The notes under the pieces were generated by a model, which saw only the letters and a program-made list of their open reading frames with translations, ran no database searches and was not told where the DNA came from. A program made the translations under genes and the position numbers. Of a DNA stretch of 64,000 nt, positions 42,947 to 51,793 are shown one piece after another. The stretch covers positions 1-64,000 of the forward strand of contig CAYNRX010000006.1 in the NCBI GenBank assembly GCA_964399965.1, read 5' to 3'. The stretch's first letter is position 1. Each line of letters opens with the position of its first letter. The stretch comes from UBA1381 sp964399965 (GTDB lineage: Bacteria; Bacillota; Clostridia; UBA1381).

Positions 42947-43300
42947 TTATATCGCATATTCTTCGACTATCTGTCCGCCGATCAAATGCTTTTCCACTAT
43001 CTCTACCGCTTTTTCCGGTGTAAGATGGACGTAAGTCGTGCTTTCCCCGTCCTTGGTCACAACGGCCACCGGCTCCATGGAGCACAGCCCCATACAGCCT
43101 GACTGTTTTACCATAACATCATCGAGCTTATCAGAATAGACCTCAGATACGAAAGCCTTCAAGACCTCGCGGGCGCCGGATTCGATCCCGCATTCTCCCA
43201 TGCTGACCATTACCACCGGCCCTCTGTGCGGCTTGCGCATAGCGATGATATGACGCTGGGATCTTCTTATCTGTTCAAGCTCTTCTATAGTTTTCTTCAT
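42947..43300 (-). CDS. Thioredoxin-like [2Fe-2S] ferredoxin
   Basis: 117 residues. Four cysteines match the [2Fe-2S] thioredoxin-like fold: MGECGIES (first Cys) and the later SGCMGLCSMEP pair. Such small ferredoxins accompany hydrogenase or NADH-dehydrogenase-like complexes in Clostridia and may be an extra subunit or electron shuttle. The N-terminal helix (MKKTIEELEQIRRSQRH) is charged, perhaps for docking. The ATG at 43300 has GGAG 8 nt ahead. It is the second gene of the hydC-fdx-hydB-hydA order. Confidence 0.8.
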   Translation of the reverse strand: MKKTIEELEQIRRSQRHIIAMRKPHRGPVVMVSMGECGIESGAREVLKAFVSEVYSDKLDDVMVKQSGCMGLCSMEPVAVVTKDGESTTYVHLTPEKAVEIVEKHLIGGQIVEEYAI

Positions 43301-43312
43301 AGCAAACACTCC

Positions 43313-43801
43313 TTACTGATATTTCTTGAGAATGTCCTCGACGTCGTCCGGCGTCAGTCTGCCGTATACATCGTCATTTATGGTAATTACCGGCGCCAGG
43401 CCGCAGGCTCCGATGCAGCGCGTGGCATCGATGGAAAACCTGCCGTCGGGAGTGCATTCTCCGACGTCTATGCCTAAAAGCTCCTTGACCTTCTCCAATA
43501 TCTCGCCCGATCCCTTAACGTAGCAGGCCGTACCCAGACAGACGCCTATTTTGTATTCGCCCTTCGGATACAGGGAAAACTGCGTGTAGAACGTAACTAT
43601 CCCGTAAACCTCCGCCAGCGGTACGCCGAGCTTTTCGGCGATCATCTTCTGCACCTCTTCGGGAAGATAGCCGTATATCTCCTGCGCCTCGTGCAGCACA
43701 GGAATGACCGCCCCGTCCTGATCTTTGTGAGCGTCGATGACTGCCAGAAGCTTTTGTTCCTGCTCCGGAGTTCCGCGGAACGGCACAGTGTTGTGTTTCA
43801 T
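43313..43801 (-). CDS. hydC: NuoE-like subunit HydC of the hydrogenase
   Basis: 162 residues, normal for HydC/NuoE. [2Fe-2S] ligands: Cys of GVCLGTACYVKG (two) and of RCIGACGLAP (two). The N-terminal helices contain QDGAVIPVLHEAQEIYGYLPEE, typical of the family, and EVYGIVTFYTQFSL. It takes electrons from or to NADH through HydB. First gene of the cluster. Start: ATG 43801 with AGGAGG 10 nt upstream; the upstream ATG at 43831 lacks a ribosome site. Confidence 0.94.
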   Translation of the reverse strand: MKHNTVPFRGTPEQEQKLLAVIDAHKDQDGAVIPVLHEAQEIYGYLPEEVQKMIAEKLGVPLAEVYGIVTFYTQFSLYPKGEYKIGVCLGTACYVKGSGEILEKVKELLGIDVGECTPDGRFSIDATRCIGACGLAPVITINDDVYGRLTPDDVEDILKKYQ

Positions 43802-43831
43802 AGCTTGCAAACCTCCTGTTATTTTATGCAT

Positions 43832-43861
43832 GTTATATTCACATCTTTTTTATTATGTCAT
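43832..43861 (-). promoter_or_regulatory. Possible promoter of the hydrogenase operon
   Basis: Minus strand ATGACA, 18 nt, TATAAC just ahead of hydC. The match is moderate. The AT-rich stretch 43862-44020 shows no clear second element, and no Rex-type TTGT-N-ACAA operator could be found in it. Confidence 0.4.
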
Positions 43862-44021
43862 TTTTTTCGCCGACCGTCTATAGATTTTCGGCTTTGTTTA
43901 CATTTCAAATTAGCTAAATTTTTCGGGATTTTTTGTGCAGATTAACCATAGATACTGTTTTGTTTTTCCTGTTTTTGTCGTTTATATATGTCATTTACTC
44001 TAAAAGTTGCACTGGGAATAT

Positions 44022-44076
44022 GAAAATACCGCCTATATTGAGGCTGATATCAAACCTTGCTTGATATAGGCGGTAT
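44022..44076 (-). terminator. Terminator of the L,D-transpeptidase gene
   Basis: A 12-bp perfect stem (ATACCGCCTATA and its complement) with a 27-nt internal segment, followed on the minus strand by TTTTCAT. Confidence 0.8.
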
Positions 44077-44095
44077 CGGGTATTTAGCTGTTGCT

Positions 44096-45343
44096 TCAGT
44101 TAGTTATGTAAATTTTTGTGTACAGTGGCACAGTGTTTATCAGCCAGTCGAGTTTATCCGGGCGCAGCCGCACGCAGCCGTGGGAAATGGCCACGCCGAC
44201 GCGGCCGTCGTAGTCGGTGCCGTCATAGCGCAGGAGCGTGGAATGTATCGCATAACCGCCGTTAAAGCGCATTATCGGCCCGCAATAGTAGTTGGAATAC
44301 CGCCAGGCAGTTTCGCGCGAATAGTAGCGGTATTCGCCGGTGCAGGTGGGAGTGGAAGGCTTGCCGATGGCACAGGGGAAGGAATTTATCAATACCCATT
44401 CGCCTTTGGAGCCCTGGTATACTCTTACCAGGTATTCCGACTTGGATATCCATATCAGATAGTCCGTCTGGCTGGCGATACCGCGCCGGTTTACGGTATT
44501 GGCTGTCTCTCCCTGAGAGGCGATAAGGGCGGCTATCCTGGCGGCCTCCTCGACCTCCCGCGCTATCGGGGAGTAGCTGACGTTGATGTCATATGTATCA
44601 TCATCGGGAGTGTATACGGTTATTTCACAGCCGAAGCCCTCGGCCATATCACGCAGCGGCACGAATATAGCCCCTGCATCAAGGATCATCGTGTTCTGGG
44701 GCATTGTGTATTCAGTGCCGTTATGTACTATCGCAGGATAGCCGACAGTGAACACTTCCTTATAATCGCCGATGCTTACCTCCACCGACTGCGTATCCTC
44801 CCAGTAGGTATTGTTGACAACACCTATCGCATCAGCCATGCCTATCACCGGCACCATGGTGGTCCCGTTTATGAGCCGTGCTCCCGGGTCAAGGGGAACG
44901 GGTTCGCCGTCAACAAAGATATTTACTTTTTTTTCGCAATAGGGAACGGCGTCCATCCAGAAATCGTCTATGACCGCTCCGTCAGCCGTTTCCTCGCTCT
45001 GCAGGAAAACAACGTCCCCTACAGGGGCTATGCGCCAGTTGTAGTCGAGATTTTTCAGTCCGCCCGCCAGCCGCAGTTGGAAGCATTCCCCGGCCTCGTA
45101 GCCGGGCGTAGAAAATTCCACAACGGTGTTTTCGGTATAGCGATCCACTGTAAATTCTGCCGTATCGATAAGAGTTGCCCCATCGGAGGCGTACAGCTCA
45201 AGCGTGGCTGTATTGTCGAGAATTATCCCCGTAGGCAGCAGCCTTAGGTATACGGTGACCGTATCGACAGAGGCTGCCGAAGCCGCCGCGGACAGGATCA
45301 GCATCAGTACGAAGGCAAAAGATATCCCAAATAGTTTTTTCAT
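44096..45343 (-). CDS. Secreted L,D-transpeptidase (YkuD) with a copper-amine-oxidase-like N-terminal domain
   Basis: 415 residues. A signal peptide (about 1-24, LFGISFAFVLMLILSAAASA) precedes a beta-rich region, a CuAO-N-like stalk (ARLINGTTMVPVIGMADAIG, IFVPLRDMAEGFGCEIT) and a C-terminal YkuD domain with His of YAIHSTLLR and the catalytic SHGCVRLRP. It crosslinks peptidoglycan or attaches proteins at diaminopimelate positions, outside the membrane. The stalk type is frequent in clostridial wall proteins. Promoter at 45377; single gene. No gene-name-level assignment is safe. Confidence 0.9.
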   Translation of the reverse strand: MKKLFGISFAFVLMLILSAAASAASVDTVTVYLRLLPTGIILDNTATLELYASDGATLIDTAEFTVDRYTENTVVEFSTPGYEAGECFQLRLAGGLKNLDYNWRIAPVGDVVFLQSEETADGAVIDDFWMDAVPYCEKKVNIFVDGEPVPLDPGARLINGTTMVPVIGMADAIGVVNNTYWEDTQSVEVSIGDYKEVFTVGYPAIVHNGTEYTMPQNTMILDAGAIFVPLRDMAEGFGCEITVYTPDDDTYDINVSYSPIAREVEEAARIAALIASQGETANTVNRRGIASQTDYLIWISKSEYLVRVYQGSKGEWVLINSFPCAIGKPSTPTCTGEYRYYSRETAWRYSNYYCGPIMRFNGGYAIHSTLLRYDGTDYDGRVGVAISHGCVRLRPDKLDWLINTVPLYTKIYITN

Positions 45344-45376
45344 AGGAAAACCCCCTTTGTTATTGCTTATATATTA

Positions 45377-45405
45377 AATATAGCAGAACAAAGAGGGTTT
45401 GTCAA
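45377..45405 (-). promoter_or_regulatory. Promoter of the L,D-transpeptidase gene
   Basis: Minus strand TTGACA, 17 nt, TATATT, about 34 nt before the start codon. Confidence 0.8.
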
Positions 45406-45441
45406 CTGAATTTTTCGTCGAATTATACAAAAAAACGGTTT

Positions 45442-46797
45442 TTATTCTTCTGTCATAAATACGCTTGCCAGAGCTATCCAAGCTTCACGGTTTTTAAGCC
45501 ATATCAGCTGCAGCTCGTCAAGCGAGACAGGAGCCGCTCCATCGCCTATACGCACGATTATCCCCGGAATGCCCTCGTGGAAGGTGGACCAGTTCGTAAA
45601 GCTGCCGGCCACTATTTCATCATCCGGTTCGGAGGTCACGTCATAGACCATGAGGTTTGCCAGGGCTATTGCCATCTGCGCCGCATCGAGCGAGGACGCT
45701 ATATCCGGGTCATAGCGCAGTACGATATCAGAGCCGGTTGTGTAGTAGCACATGGAGCCGATAAAATTATATTGCTCAAGAAGCTGCTTTATTGCCGCGG
45801 TCTCGGGAGCGTCGCTGTCCCCGGCATAGCCGGTAGAGGAAGGATGGTCGATTATCTCAGATCCTTCTTCACGGCGGTCGAAGTTATGATAGAGATCCAC
45901 CCCGTCAAAATTTGCGCCCCAGGTCTTGAAATAGCTGTTCTCAAGCGCGGAGGTGCGGCCGGAAAGCCGGTCCTGACGGTATATTTCCCGCAGACGCTCG
46001 CTTTCGGCTTCATCATCTATGCCGTCTATGCCGCCCTGGGATATCATTACCCCATCGGGGTTTAGCATTGGCACGATATGGAAAGCAATGTTGTCAAAAA
46101 CATCGCTATAGTTTATGTCGTTGAAAAATCCCGTGTCGTAGTATTCAAGATAATATTCCAGCTGCTTCATCAAAAGCAGCGTGCCCATATATTCGGCGCC
46201 GCGCACTCCCGACATAAGGAGGATATGGCGGTCGGCGTCCTTGTTCCCGACAATGATGTCATAGACCTTGTTTCCGCCCGGGGTGTCGGTAAGGGAGGAG
46301 TATGACATATGGGAGCCGTATTTCTCCTCTAGCTGCGACAGATCGCCCTCAAATTCAGTGAAGGTGTAATTGGCGCTGTTCGTATCCACTATTGTAAGAT
46401 CGGAAAGTGAATAGGAAAAGGCGGATTTGAGCGTGTAGGCCGGCAGATACCCTTCTATTGTAGAGCCTATCAGGCGTACCTTGAAATATCCATCGGTTAT
46501 CTCGTTCATAAATTCCACAATGGAGCCGGAGGAGATCTTCGCCAGCTCCGCCCCGTCCGTCTCCGAGGGCTTATCGAGCAGGGAAGCCTGCCCCTCGGTA
46601 ATGACTGTGTATTTTTCGTAGACCGGTTCCTCGGTAGCCTGGGGGATCTCCATGTTTTCGTATTTTTCTATAACCCCGTTGAGATATTCTTGCTGTTCCC
46701 TATTATGGGATAGCCGGGCGATGATGCCGGCTGCTGCTATCACGATGAGTACCGCTGCCGGAATAATGAACAAAAGCAGCTTTTTCTTCACTGGCAT
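45442..46797 (-). CDS. Membrane-anchored M14 carboxypeptidase-like protein with substituted active site
   Basis: 451 residues: membrane anchor (about 7-27), a short SH3-like domain (about 61-125) and an M14 fold (about 140-450). The M14 landmarks are altered. The zinc His-x-x-Glu reads SGVRGAEYMG (Arg199, with Glu202 kept). DLNRNF reads DLYHNF. The third zinc His region reads SMCYYTTG. The catalytic Glu position reads GIIVRIG (Arg416). So peptidase activity looks lost; it may bind peptidoglycan. It directly adjoins the ymdB stop codon. Function unknown. Confidence 0.72.
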   Translation of the reverse strand: MPVKKKLLLFIIPAAVLIVIAAAGIIARLSHNREQQEYLNGVIEKYENMEIPQATEEPVYEKYTVITEGQASLLDKPSETDGAELAKISSGSIVEFMNEITDGYFKVRLIGSTIEGYLPAYTLKSAFSYSLSDLTIVDTNSANYTFTEFEGDLSQLEEKYGSHMSYSSLTDTPGGNKVYDIIVGNKDADRHILLMSGVRGAEYMGTLLLMKQLEYYLEYYDTGFFNDINYSDVFDNIAFHIVPMLNPDGVMISQGGIDGIDDEAESERLREIYRQDRLSGRTSALENSYFKTWGANFDGVDLYHNFDRREEGSEIIDHPSSTGYAGDSDAPETAAIKQLLEQYNFIGSMCYYTTGSDIVLRYDPDIASSLDAAQMAIALANLMVYDVTSEPDDEIVAGSFTNWSTFHEGIPGIIVRIGDGAAPVSLDELQLIWLKNREAWIALASVFMTEE

Positions 46798-47571
46798 TCA
46801 CTCCTTTATATAAACACGTTCTGTAGATAAGCATTGTCCGCTGTTTTCGTCTATCTCAAAATAGCAGCCGCAAAGCTGGCCGCGTCCGTCTGCCACCTCA
46901 AACCGCTGAGGTATCCCGGTGATGAAACGGTCAACTATCGTCTGCCTGTCCTGACCGAGCACCGAATATATCGCCCCCGTCATGCCGAGGTCGGATATAA
47001 AACCGGTCCCCTTGGGGAGCACGCAGTCATCGGCCGTCTGCACGTGGGTATGGGTGCCGAATACCGCCGATACCCGTCCGTTCAAGTGCCAGCCCATGGC
47101 TCCCTTTTCGCTTGTGGCTTCAGCGTGAAAGTCCACAATGAGGATATTTGTTTTCTCCTTAAGATCCTTGATCGCGCGATCGGCAGCGTCGAACGGGGAG
47201 TCGGCCGGGTTCATGAAAGTCCTGCCGATAAGGTTTATGACCCCTACTAAAACGCCGTTTTTTGCCTTTACCGTCGTATATCCCTGGCCGGGCGAGCGGG
47301 GAGAGAAATTGGCCGGGCGTATTATCTGCCAGTGATGCTCAAGCAGGGAGAATATGTCCTTGCAGCCCCAGGCATGGTTGCCGAGGGTGACAACGTCTGC
47401 GCCGGCGTCGGTCAGCTCCTCGAAGGAGCTTCGGGTGAGCCCGCGTCCATGGGAGGCGTTCTCGCCGTTTACTATTACCAGCTCTGCTGTTTTTTTGAGT
47501 TCCGGGAGGAATTTGTGGAGCATTTCGCGTCCGGTGCGCCCGACAACGTCGCCTATACATAAAATTCTCAT
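46798..47571 (-). CDS. ymdB: YmdB-family metallophosphoesterase
   Basis: 257 residues of the TIGR00282 family. Seen: MRILCIGDVVGRTGREML, VNGENASHGRGL, TLGNHAWG, and FGTHTHVQTADDCVLP, all metal-ligand blocks. In Bacillus YmdB is a 2',3'-cAMP phosphodiesterase controlling biofilm and motility choice, encoded downstream of rny, as here. ATG 47571 with GGAG 8 nt upstream is the conserved start; the same frame extends upstream only into hairpin sequence. It is followed by the M14-like gene with no gap. Confidence 0.93.
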   Translation of the reverse strand: MRILCIGDVVGRTGREMLHKFLPELKKTAELVIVNGENASHGRGLTRSSFEELTDAGADVVTLGNHAWGCKDIFSLLEHHWQIIRPANFSPRSPGQGYTTVKAKNGVLVGVINLIGRTFMNPADSPFDAADRAIKDLKEKTNILIVDFHAEATSEKGAMGWHLNGRVSAVFGTHTHVQTADDCVLPKGTGFISDLGMTGAIYSVLGQDRQTIVDRFITGIPQRFEVADGRGQLCGCYFEIDENSGQCLSTERVYIKE

Positions 47572-47595
47572 ATTATTTACTCCGTTGATAAATAG

Positions 47596-47703
47596 AAAAA
47601 GGGTCGCAGCAGGAAGGGTAGAAGCCGAAGCGCAGTCCCCGGCACATACGTCTTTAGCACGTAAACGCGGGGGAAGTGCGTTTCTCAACCTGTTGCAGCC
47701 CTT
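47596..47703 (-). ncRNA. Long imperfect hairpin between rny and ymdB (structured RNA or terminator)
   Basis: On the minus strand, GGGCTGCAACAGG pairs with CCTGCTGCGACCC (11 of 13 positions), enclosing further nested pairing: CGCA with TGCG, CCCC with GGGG, and ACGT with ACGT. TTTTT follows. About 108 nt in all. It may be only the rny terminator, a processed RNA, or a regulatory leader of ymdB. No known family was recognised. Confidence 0.5.
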
Positions 47704-47740
47704 GATTTCTTTTGGTTATTTGGCTATGATGGCATACAGT

Positions 47741-49297
47741 TTACTTTGCATAATCTATAGCGCGTGTCTCCCTTATCAGGCTTACCTTGATCTGCCCGGG
47801 ATATTCAAGTTCGCTTTCTATGCGTTTTACGATATCCTTGGCGATAAGGATCATTCCCGCGTCGTTGACAACCTCGGGCTTGACCATGATGCGGATCTCG
47901 CGTCCGGCCTGGATAGCGTAGGATTTTTCCACGCCGTCAAAGCTGTCGGCGATCTCCTCGAGCTTTTGCAGACGTTTTATATACGTCTCAAGATTTTCAC
48001 GCCTTGCACCCGGCCTTGCGGCAGAGATAGCGTCGGCGGCCTGAACGAGCGATGCGATTATCGTTGATGCCTCAACGTCACCGTGATGTGCCATGATAGC
48101 GTGGATTATCTCCTTGTTCTCATGATACTTCTTGGCGATATCTGCGCCTATCGTGACATGGGATCCCTCGACCTCGTGGTCGACGGCCTTGCCGATATCA
48201 TGCAGTAGACCTGCCCGCTTTGTTAAGTTGATGTCAACACCCAGCTCCCCTGCCATAACGCCCGCCAAATGTGCAACCTCGACAGAGTGCTGCAAAACGT
48301 TCTGGCCGTAGCTGGTTCTGAATCTCAATTTTCCAAGCAGTTTTATAAGCTCGGGATGCAGTCCGTGGACTCCGGTCTCAAAAGCGGCGTTCTCGCCATC
48401 CTGCTTTATTGCGGCGTCAACTTCCTTTTTGGCCTTTTCGACGGTCTCCTCAATGCGTGCCGGATGTATGCGTCCGTCCACGATGAGCTTTTCCAGCGCG
48501 ACTCTGGCCACCTCGCGGCGGATGGGGTCGAAGCTGGAAACGATTACTGCCTCGGGAGTATCGTCGATTATCAGATCTACGCCGGTAAGCGTTTCCAGCG
48601 TCCTGATATTGCGACCCTCACGGCCGATTATGCGTCCCTTCATTTCATCGCTTGGTAGATTTACCACGGAAACTGTCGTCTCGGCAACGTGATCGGCCGC
48701 CACCTTCTGGATGGAGGAGGCAACGATGTTCTTTGCCGTGCGTTCAGCGTTTTCCTTGGCCTGCTGCTCTATTTCTTTGACCATTAAAGCTGCGTCGTGC
48801 CTGGCCTGCGATTCGATATCCTTTATGAGGATAGACTTAGCCTCGTCCCTTGTAAGACCTGATATCTCCTCCAGCTTGTCAAGCTGCTGCTGCTTTATTT
48901 CTTCAATTTCTGTTTCCTTTGCTTCTATACCTTTGATCTTCTGATCCATGGTATGATTTTTTTTGTCGAGAGTTTCGTTCTTGCGGTCGAGATTCTCCTC
49001 TTTCTGGTTGAGCCTGCGCTCCTGACGGTTAAGCTCGTTGCGGCGGTCTTTGACCTCCTTGTCGAAATCGTTGCGCAGCTTCTGATTCTCTTCCTTGGCC
49101 TCAAGCATCAGCTCGCGTTTTTTGGCTTCGCCGTCCTTTTCAGCCTGGGCGACGATGGCCTTAGCCTTTTCTTCCGCAGAACCAAACTCGGCTTCCGCGA
49201 TCTTCTTCCTGTATGAAATGCCCATGATGAACGAAAGAGCGTTCAATGCCAGGAATATCACCGCGATGATCAGTAAAATAATATCTAATGTATCTAT
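47741..49297 (-). CDS. rny: Ribonuclease Y, apparent AUA start
   Basis: 518 residues with the start taken at the ATA at 49297. N-terminal membrane helix, then a long charged coiled coil (about 40-210), KH domain (RIIGREGRNIRTLE) and HD domain (LLHDIGKAVDHE; AHHGDVE). It is the main endoribonuclease for mRNA decay in Firmicutes, membrane anchored. From ATA the membrane helix reads DTLDIILLIIAVIFLALN and total length matches the family (about 520). A GTG at 49261 would shorten the helix and has no ribosome site, while GGGGGTG lies 7 nt before the ATA. Confidence 0.95.
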   Translation of the reverse strand: MDTLDIILLIIAVIFLALNALSFIMGISYRKKIAEAEFGSAEEKAKAIVAQAEKDGEAKKRELMLEAKEENQKLRNDFDKEVKDRRNELNRQERRLNQKEENLDRKNETLDKKNHTMDQKIKGIEAKETEIEEIKQQQLDKLEEISGLTRDEAKSILIKDIESQARHDAALMVKEIEQQAKENAERTAKNIVASSIQKVAADHVAETTVSVVNLPSDEMKGRIIGREGRNIRTLETLTGVDLIIDDTPEAVIVSSFDPIRREVARVALEKLIVDGRIHPARIEETVEKAKKEVDAAIKQDGENAAFETGVHGLHPELIKLLGKLRFRTSYGQNVLQHSVEVAHLAGVMAGELGVDINLTKRAGLLHDIGKAVDHEVEGSHVTIGADIAKKYHENKEIIHAIMAHHGDVEASTIIASLVQAADAISAARPGARRENLETYIKRLQKLEEIADSFDGVEKSYAIQAGREIRIMVKPEVVNDAGMILIAKDIVKRIESELEYPGQIKVSLIRETRAIDYAK

Positions 49298-49590
49298 TGT
49301 TAAGCACCCCCTTGAAAATTATTCGCTCCCGCCGCTTTTTTACAGCGGAGGCGTTGTCGGAAATTTTTCCTCAAGACCTGCTTCTTTCAGGGTGCGTGCT
49401 TAAAAAGGCAGCTGTCTGGCCCGAAAGCCCGGCTGCGCCGCAGGCTGGCGCGCGGACGTTTTGTAACCTAAAACCAACGGCCTTCTCAAGACGGATCCCC
49501 TCAAGAGGAATTGATTTTTGATTACATTATGATAATTCTTCGCCTACAGAAATTTTACTGTCTTTAAAGAAATGTTAAGCATACTATTAC
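49298..49590 (-). other. Long rny leader
   Basis: About 290 nt between the rny promoter and the start codon. It holds a GC-rich stretch (49410-49465) with local inverted repeats but no riboswitch I recognise and no convincing short gene. It may control RNase Y expression. Confidence 0.5.
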
Positions 49591-49619
49591 ATTTTAGACC
49601 AAAAATGCCGTTCTGTCAA
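49591..49619 (-). promoter_or_regulatory. Promoter of rny
   Basis: Minus strand TTGACA, 17 nt, TAAAAT. Confidence 0.8.
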
Positions 49620-49713
49620 GAGGATTTTGTGTAAAACTTTCAAAAATATTAAAAAATAGTTAAAACCTGTCGATTTGCACAAAAAGATTTTTAAAATTTC
49701 GGCGATTATGGTC

Positions 49714-49742
49714 TTTACTAACAAAATATTTTGTGATATAAT
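49714..49742 (+). promoter_or_regulatory. Promoter of the glg cluster (glgB)
   Basis: TTTACT, 17 nt, TATAAT with TGA before the -10, about 80 nt before glgB. The -35 is weak, so an activator may help. Between 49620 and 49713 nothing else is seen. Confidence 0.6.
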
Positions 49743-49829
49743 ATGCTATGGAATTATGTTTTTTAATGACTGTAACAGGCAATGATTTTGCTTCATTTAT
49801 GGAAGAGATAGTTGCAGGAAGGAGTATTT

Positions 49830-51782
49830 ATGGATGAGAAAAAGGACATGGTCCATGTAAACTGCGTGGGAATAACCGATTTTCAGACCTACCTTTTTAA
49901 TACCGGCAAAAATTACCAGGCCTATAAAATGCTCGGCGCCAGATTTGTAACGCATGAAGGCGTAAGCGGTTGGCGGTTCGCGGTTTGGGCCCCCAATGCT
50001 AAAAAAGTGTGGGCGGTAGGAGATTTTTCGGGCTGGGACAATCTAAATCACCCGTTGGTGAAGATCGAGGACACAGGTATATGGTATGGTTTTTACACCG
50101 ACGTATCCGAGGGACAGCTTTATAAGTATGCTATCCTCGGATGCGACGGGGAGATGTATTACAAGGCCGACCCTTATGCTATAGAGGGAGAGCTGCGCCC
50201 GGGGACGGCATCGGTGATAAAGAAATTCGATGGCTATAAGTGGAAGGATAAGCACTGGATAAGCCGTCGGCAGAAGATAAATTATTACGAAAGCCCTATG
50301 AACATATACGAGGTGCACGCAGGCTCCTGGAGGATACACGAGGACGGTTCATTCTACACATATCAGGAGCTGGCAGACGAGCTGATCCCCTATGTGAACG
50401 ATATGGGCTATACGCATATCGAGCTGATGCCGCTGATGGAGTACCCGTTTGACGCTTCCTGGGGATACCAGGTGACGGGATATTTTGCCGCGACTACCAG
50501 GTACGGTACGGGCGCGCAACTGAAATATTTTATAGACAAGTGTCATAGTCATAATATAGGGGTGATAATGGACTGGGTGCCGGCGCATTTTCCGCGGGAC
50601 GCTCACGGCCTGCGTATGTTTGATGGCAGCCCCTGCTATGAGTATGGCGATCCTAAAAAGGGCGAGCATAAGGATTGGGGGACGATGGTGTTCGACTATG
50701 GCCGCGATGAGGTCATTTCTTTCCTTATGAGTTCAGCGTATTTCTGGGCGGAGGAGTATCACGTGGACGGCCTGCGGGTGGACGCGGTATCCTCAATGCT
50801 CTATCTTGACTATTCGCGTAAGGACGGTGAATGGGTCGCCAACAAATACGGCGGAAACGGGAATCTGGAGGCGATAGAGTTTATCAAGAACCTCAACGAT
50901 ATGATGCGCCAGGAATTTCCCAATTTCCTTATGATAGCTGAGGAATCGACCGCTTGGCCGAAGGTGACGGCGCCAACGCAGTATGACGGATTGGGATTCT
51001 TCATGAAATGGAACATGGGCTGGATGAACGATACGCTGCGTTATATGAGCATGGATTCATATTTCCGCGGCTCCAACCACAGTCTCTTGACATTCGTCAT
51101 GATGTATGCCTATTCGGAGATATACGTGCTGCCGCTTTCCCACGATGAGGTCGTGCACGGAAAGAAGTCGCTGATAGATAAGATGTTCGGCAGTTATGAA
51201 CAGAAATTTGACCAGTATAAGACGCTTTTGGCGTTTTATATGACAATACCCGGGAAAAAGCTGTTATTTATGGGGGGTGAATTTGGGCAGTTCCTGGAAT
51301 GGCGGTTTGACGACCAGCTGGAATGGAACTTATTGGAACAAGACAACCACAAGAAGCTGAAGAGGTACGTCAAGGAATTGAACCATTTCTATCTGGACAA
51401 TCCGGAAATGTGGCATGAGGATCATAACATGGCCGGATTCGTGTGGATAAACGGCGGCGATACGAAGAACTCTGTTATCAGCTATATGAGATGTACAAAG
51501 GAAATGGAAAAGTACATTATCGTGGTAGCCAATTTTGCGCCGATAGATCACGAAAAGTATGTTATCGGCGTACCGGAGGAGGGCGCCTATGAGGTAGTAT
51601 TCCACTCCAACGGCACCAAATACGGCGGCACGAGAAGAAAAACCGTAAAAACGTATAAGACAAAGCCGCATCCGGAGAGCGGGTTCCGCAACAGCATTGA
51701 GCTGCAGGTGGACGCTTATTCGGCAATGTACTTGAGGAAAAAGGAACCGGAAAAAGAAGAGAGAACAACGAAAACAAAGTAG
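49830..51782 (+). CDS. glgB: 1,4-alpha-glucan branching enzyme
   Basis: 650 residues. CBM48-like N-terminus (GWRFAVWAPNAKKVWAVGDFSGWD in parts), GH13 barrel with the nucleophile Asp in VDGLRVDAVSSMLY, acid Glu in MIAEESTAWP and the His-Asp pair in PLSHDEVVHGKKS, then KLLFMGGEFGQ. It forms alpha-1,6 branches in glycogen. ATG 49830 with GGAAGGAG upstream; an in-frame TTG at 49812 is not needed. First of glgB-glgC-glgD; the next gene starts 11 nt later. Confidence 0.97.
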   Translation: MDEKKDMVHVNCVGITDFQTYLFNTGKNYQAYKMLGARFVTHEGVSGWRFAVWAPNAKKVWAVGDFSGWDNLNHPLVKIEDTGIWYGFYTDVSEGQLYKYAILGCDGEMYYKADPYAIEGELRPGTASVIKKFDGYKWKDKHWISRRQKINYYESPMNIYEVHAGSWRIHEDGSFYTYQELADELIPYVNDMGYTHIELMPLMEYPFDASWGYQVTGYFAATTRYGTGAQLKYFIDKCHSHNIGVIMDWVPAHFPRDAHGLRMFDGSPCYEYGDPKKGEHKDWGTMVFDYGRDEVISFLMSSAYFWAEEYHVDGLRVDAVSSMLYLDYSRKDGEWVANKYGGNGNLEAIEFIKNLNDMMRQEFPNFLMIAEESTAWPKVTAPTQYDGLGFFMKWNMGWMNDTLRYMSMDSYFRGSNHSLLTFVMMYAYSEIYVLPLSHDEVVHGKKSLIDKMFGSYEQKFDQYKTLLAFYMTIPGKKLLFMGGEFGQFLEWRFDDQLEWNLLEQDNHKKLKRYVKELNHFYLDNPEMWHEDHNMAGFVWINGGDTKNSVISYMRCTKEMEKYIIVVANFAPIDHEKYVIGVPEEGAYEVVFHSNGTKYGGTRRKTVKTYKTKPHPESGFRNSIELQVDAYSAMYLRKKEPEKEERTTKTK

Positions 51783-51793
51783 GAGATGATATC

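Noticed and set aside
43862..44020. Rex-type redox operator ahead of the hydrogenase operon
   Set aside because: No TTGT-N-ACAA palindrome of the right spacing could be found.
44057..45247. 396-residue open frame on the plus strand opposite the L,D-transpeptidase
   Set aside because: It is antisense to a well-supported gene, shows no domain and has no ribosome site; GC-rich coding on the other strand explains it.
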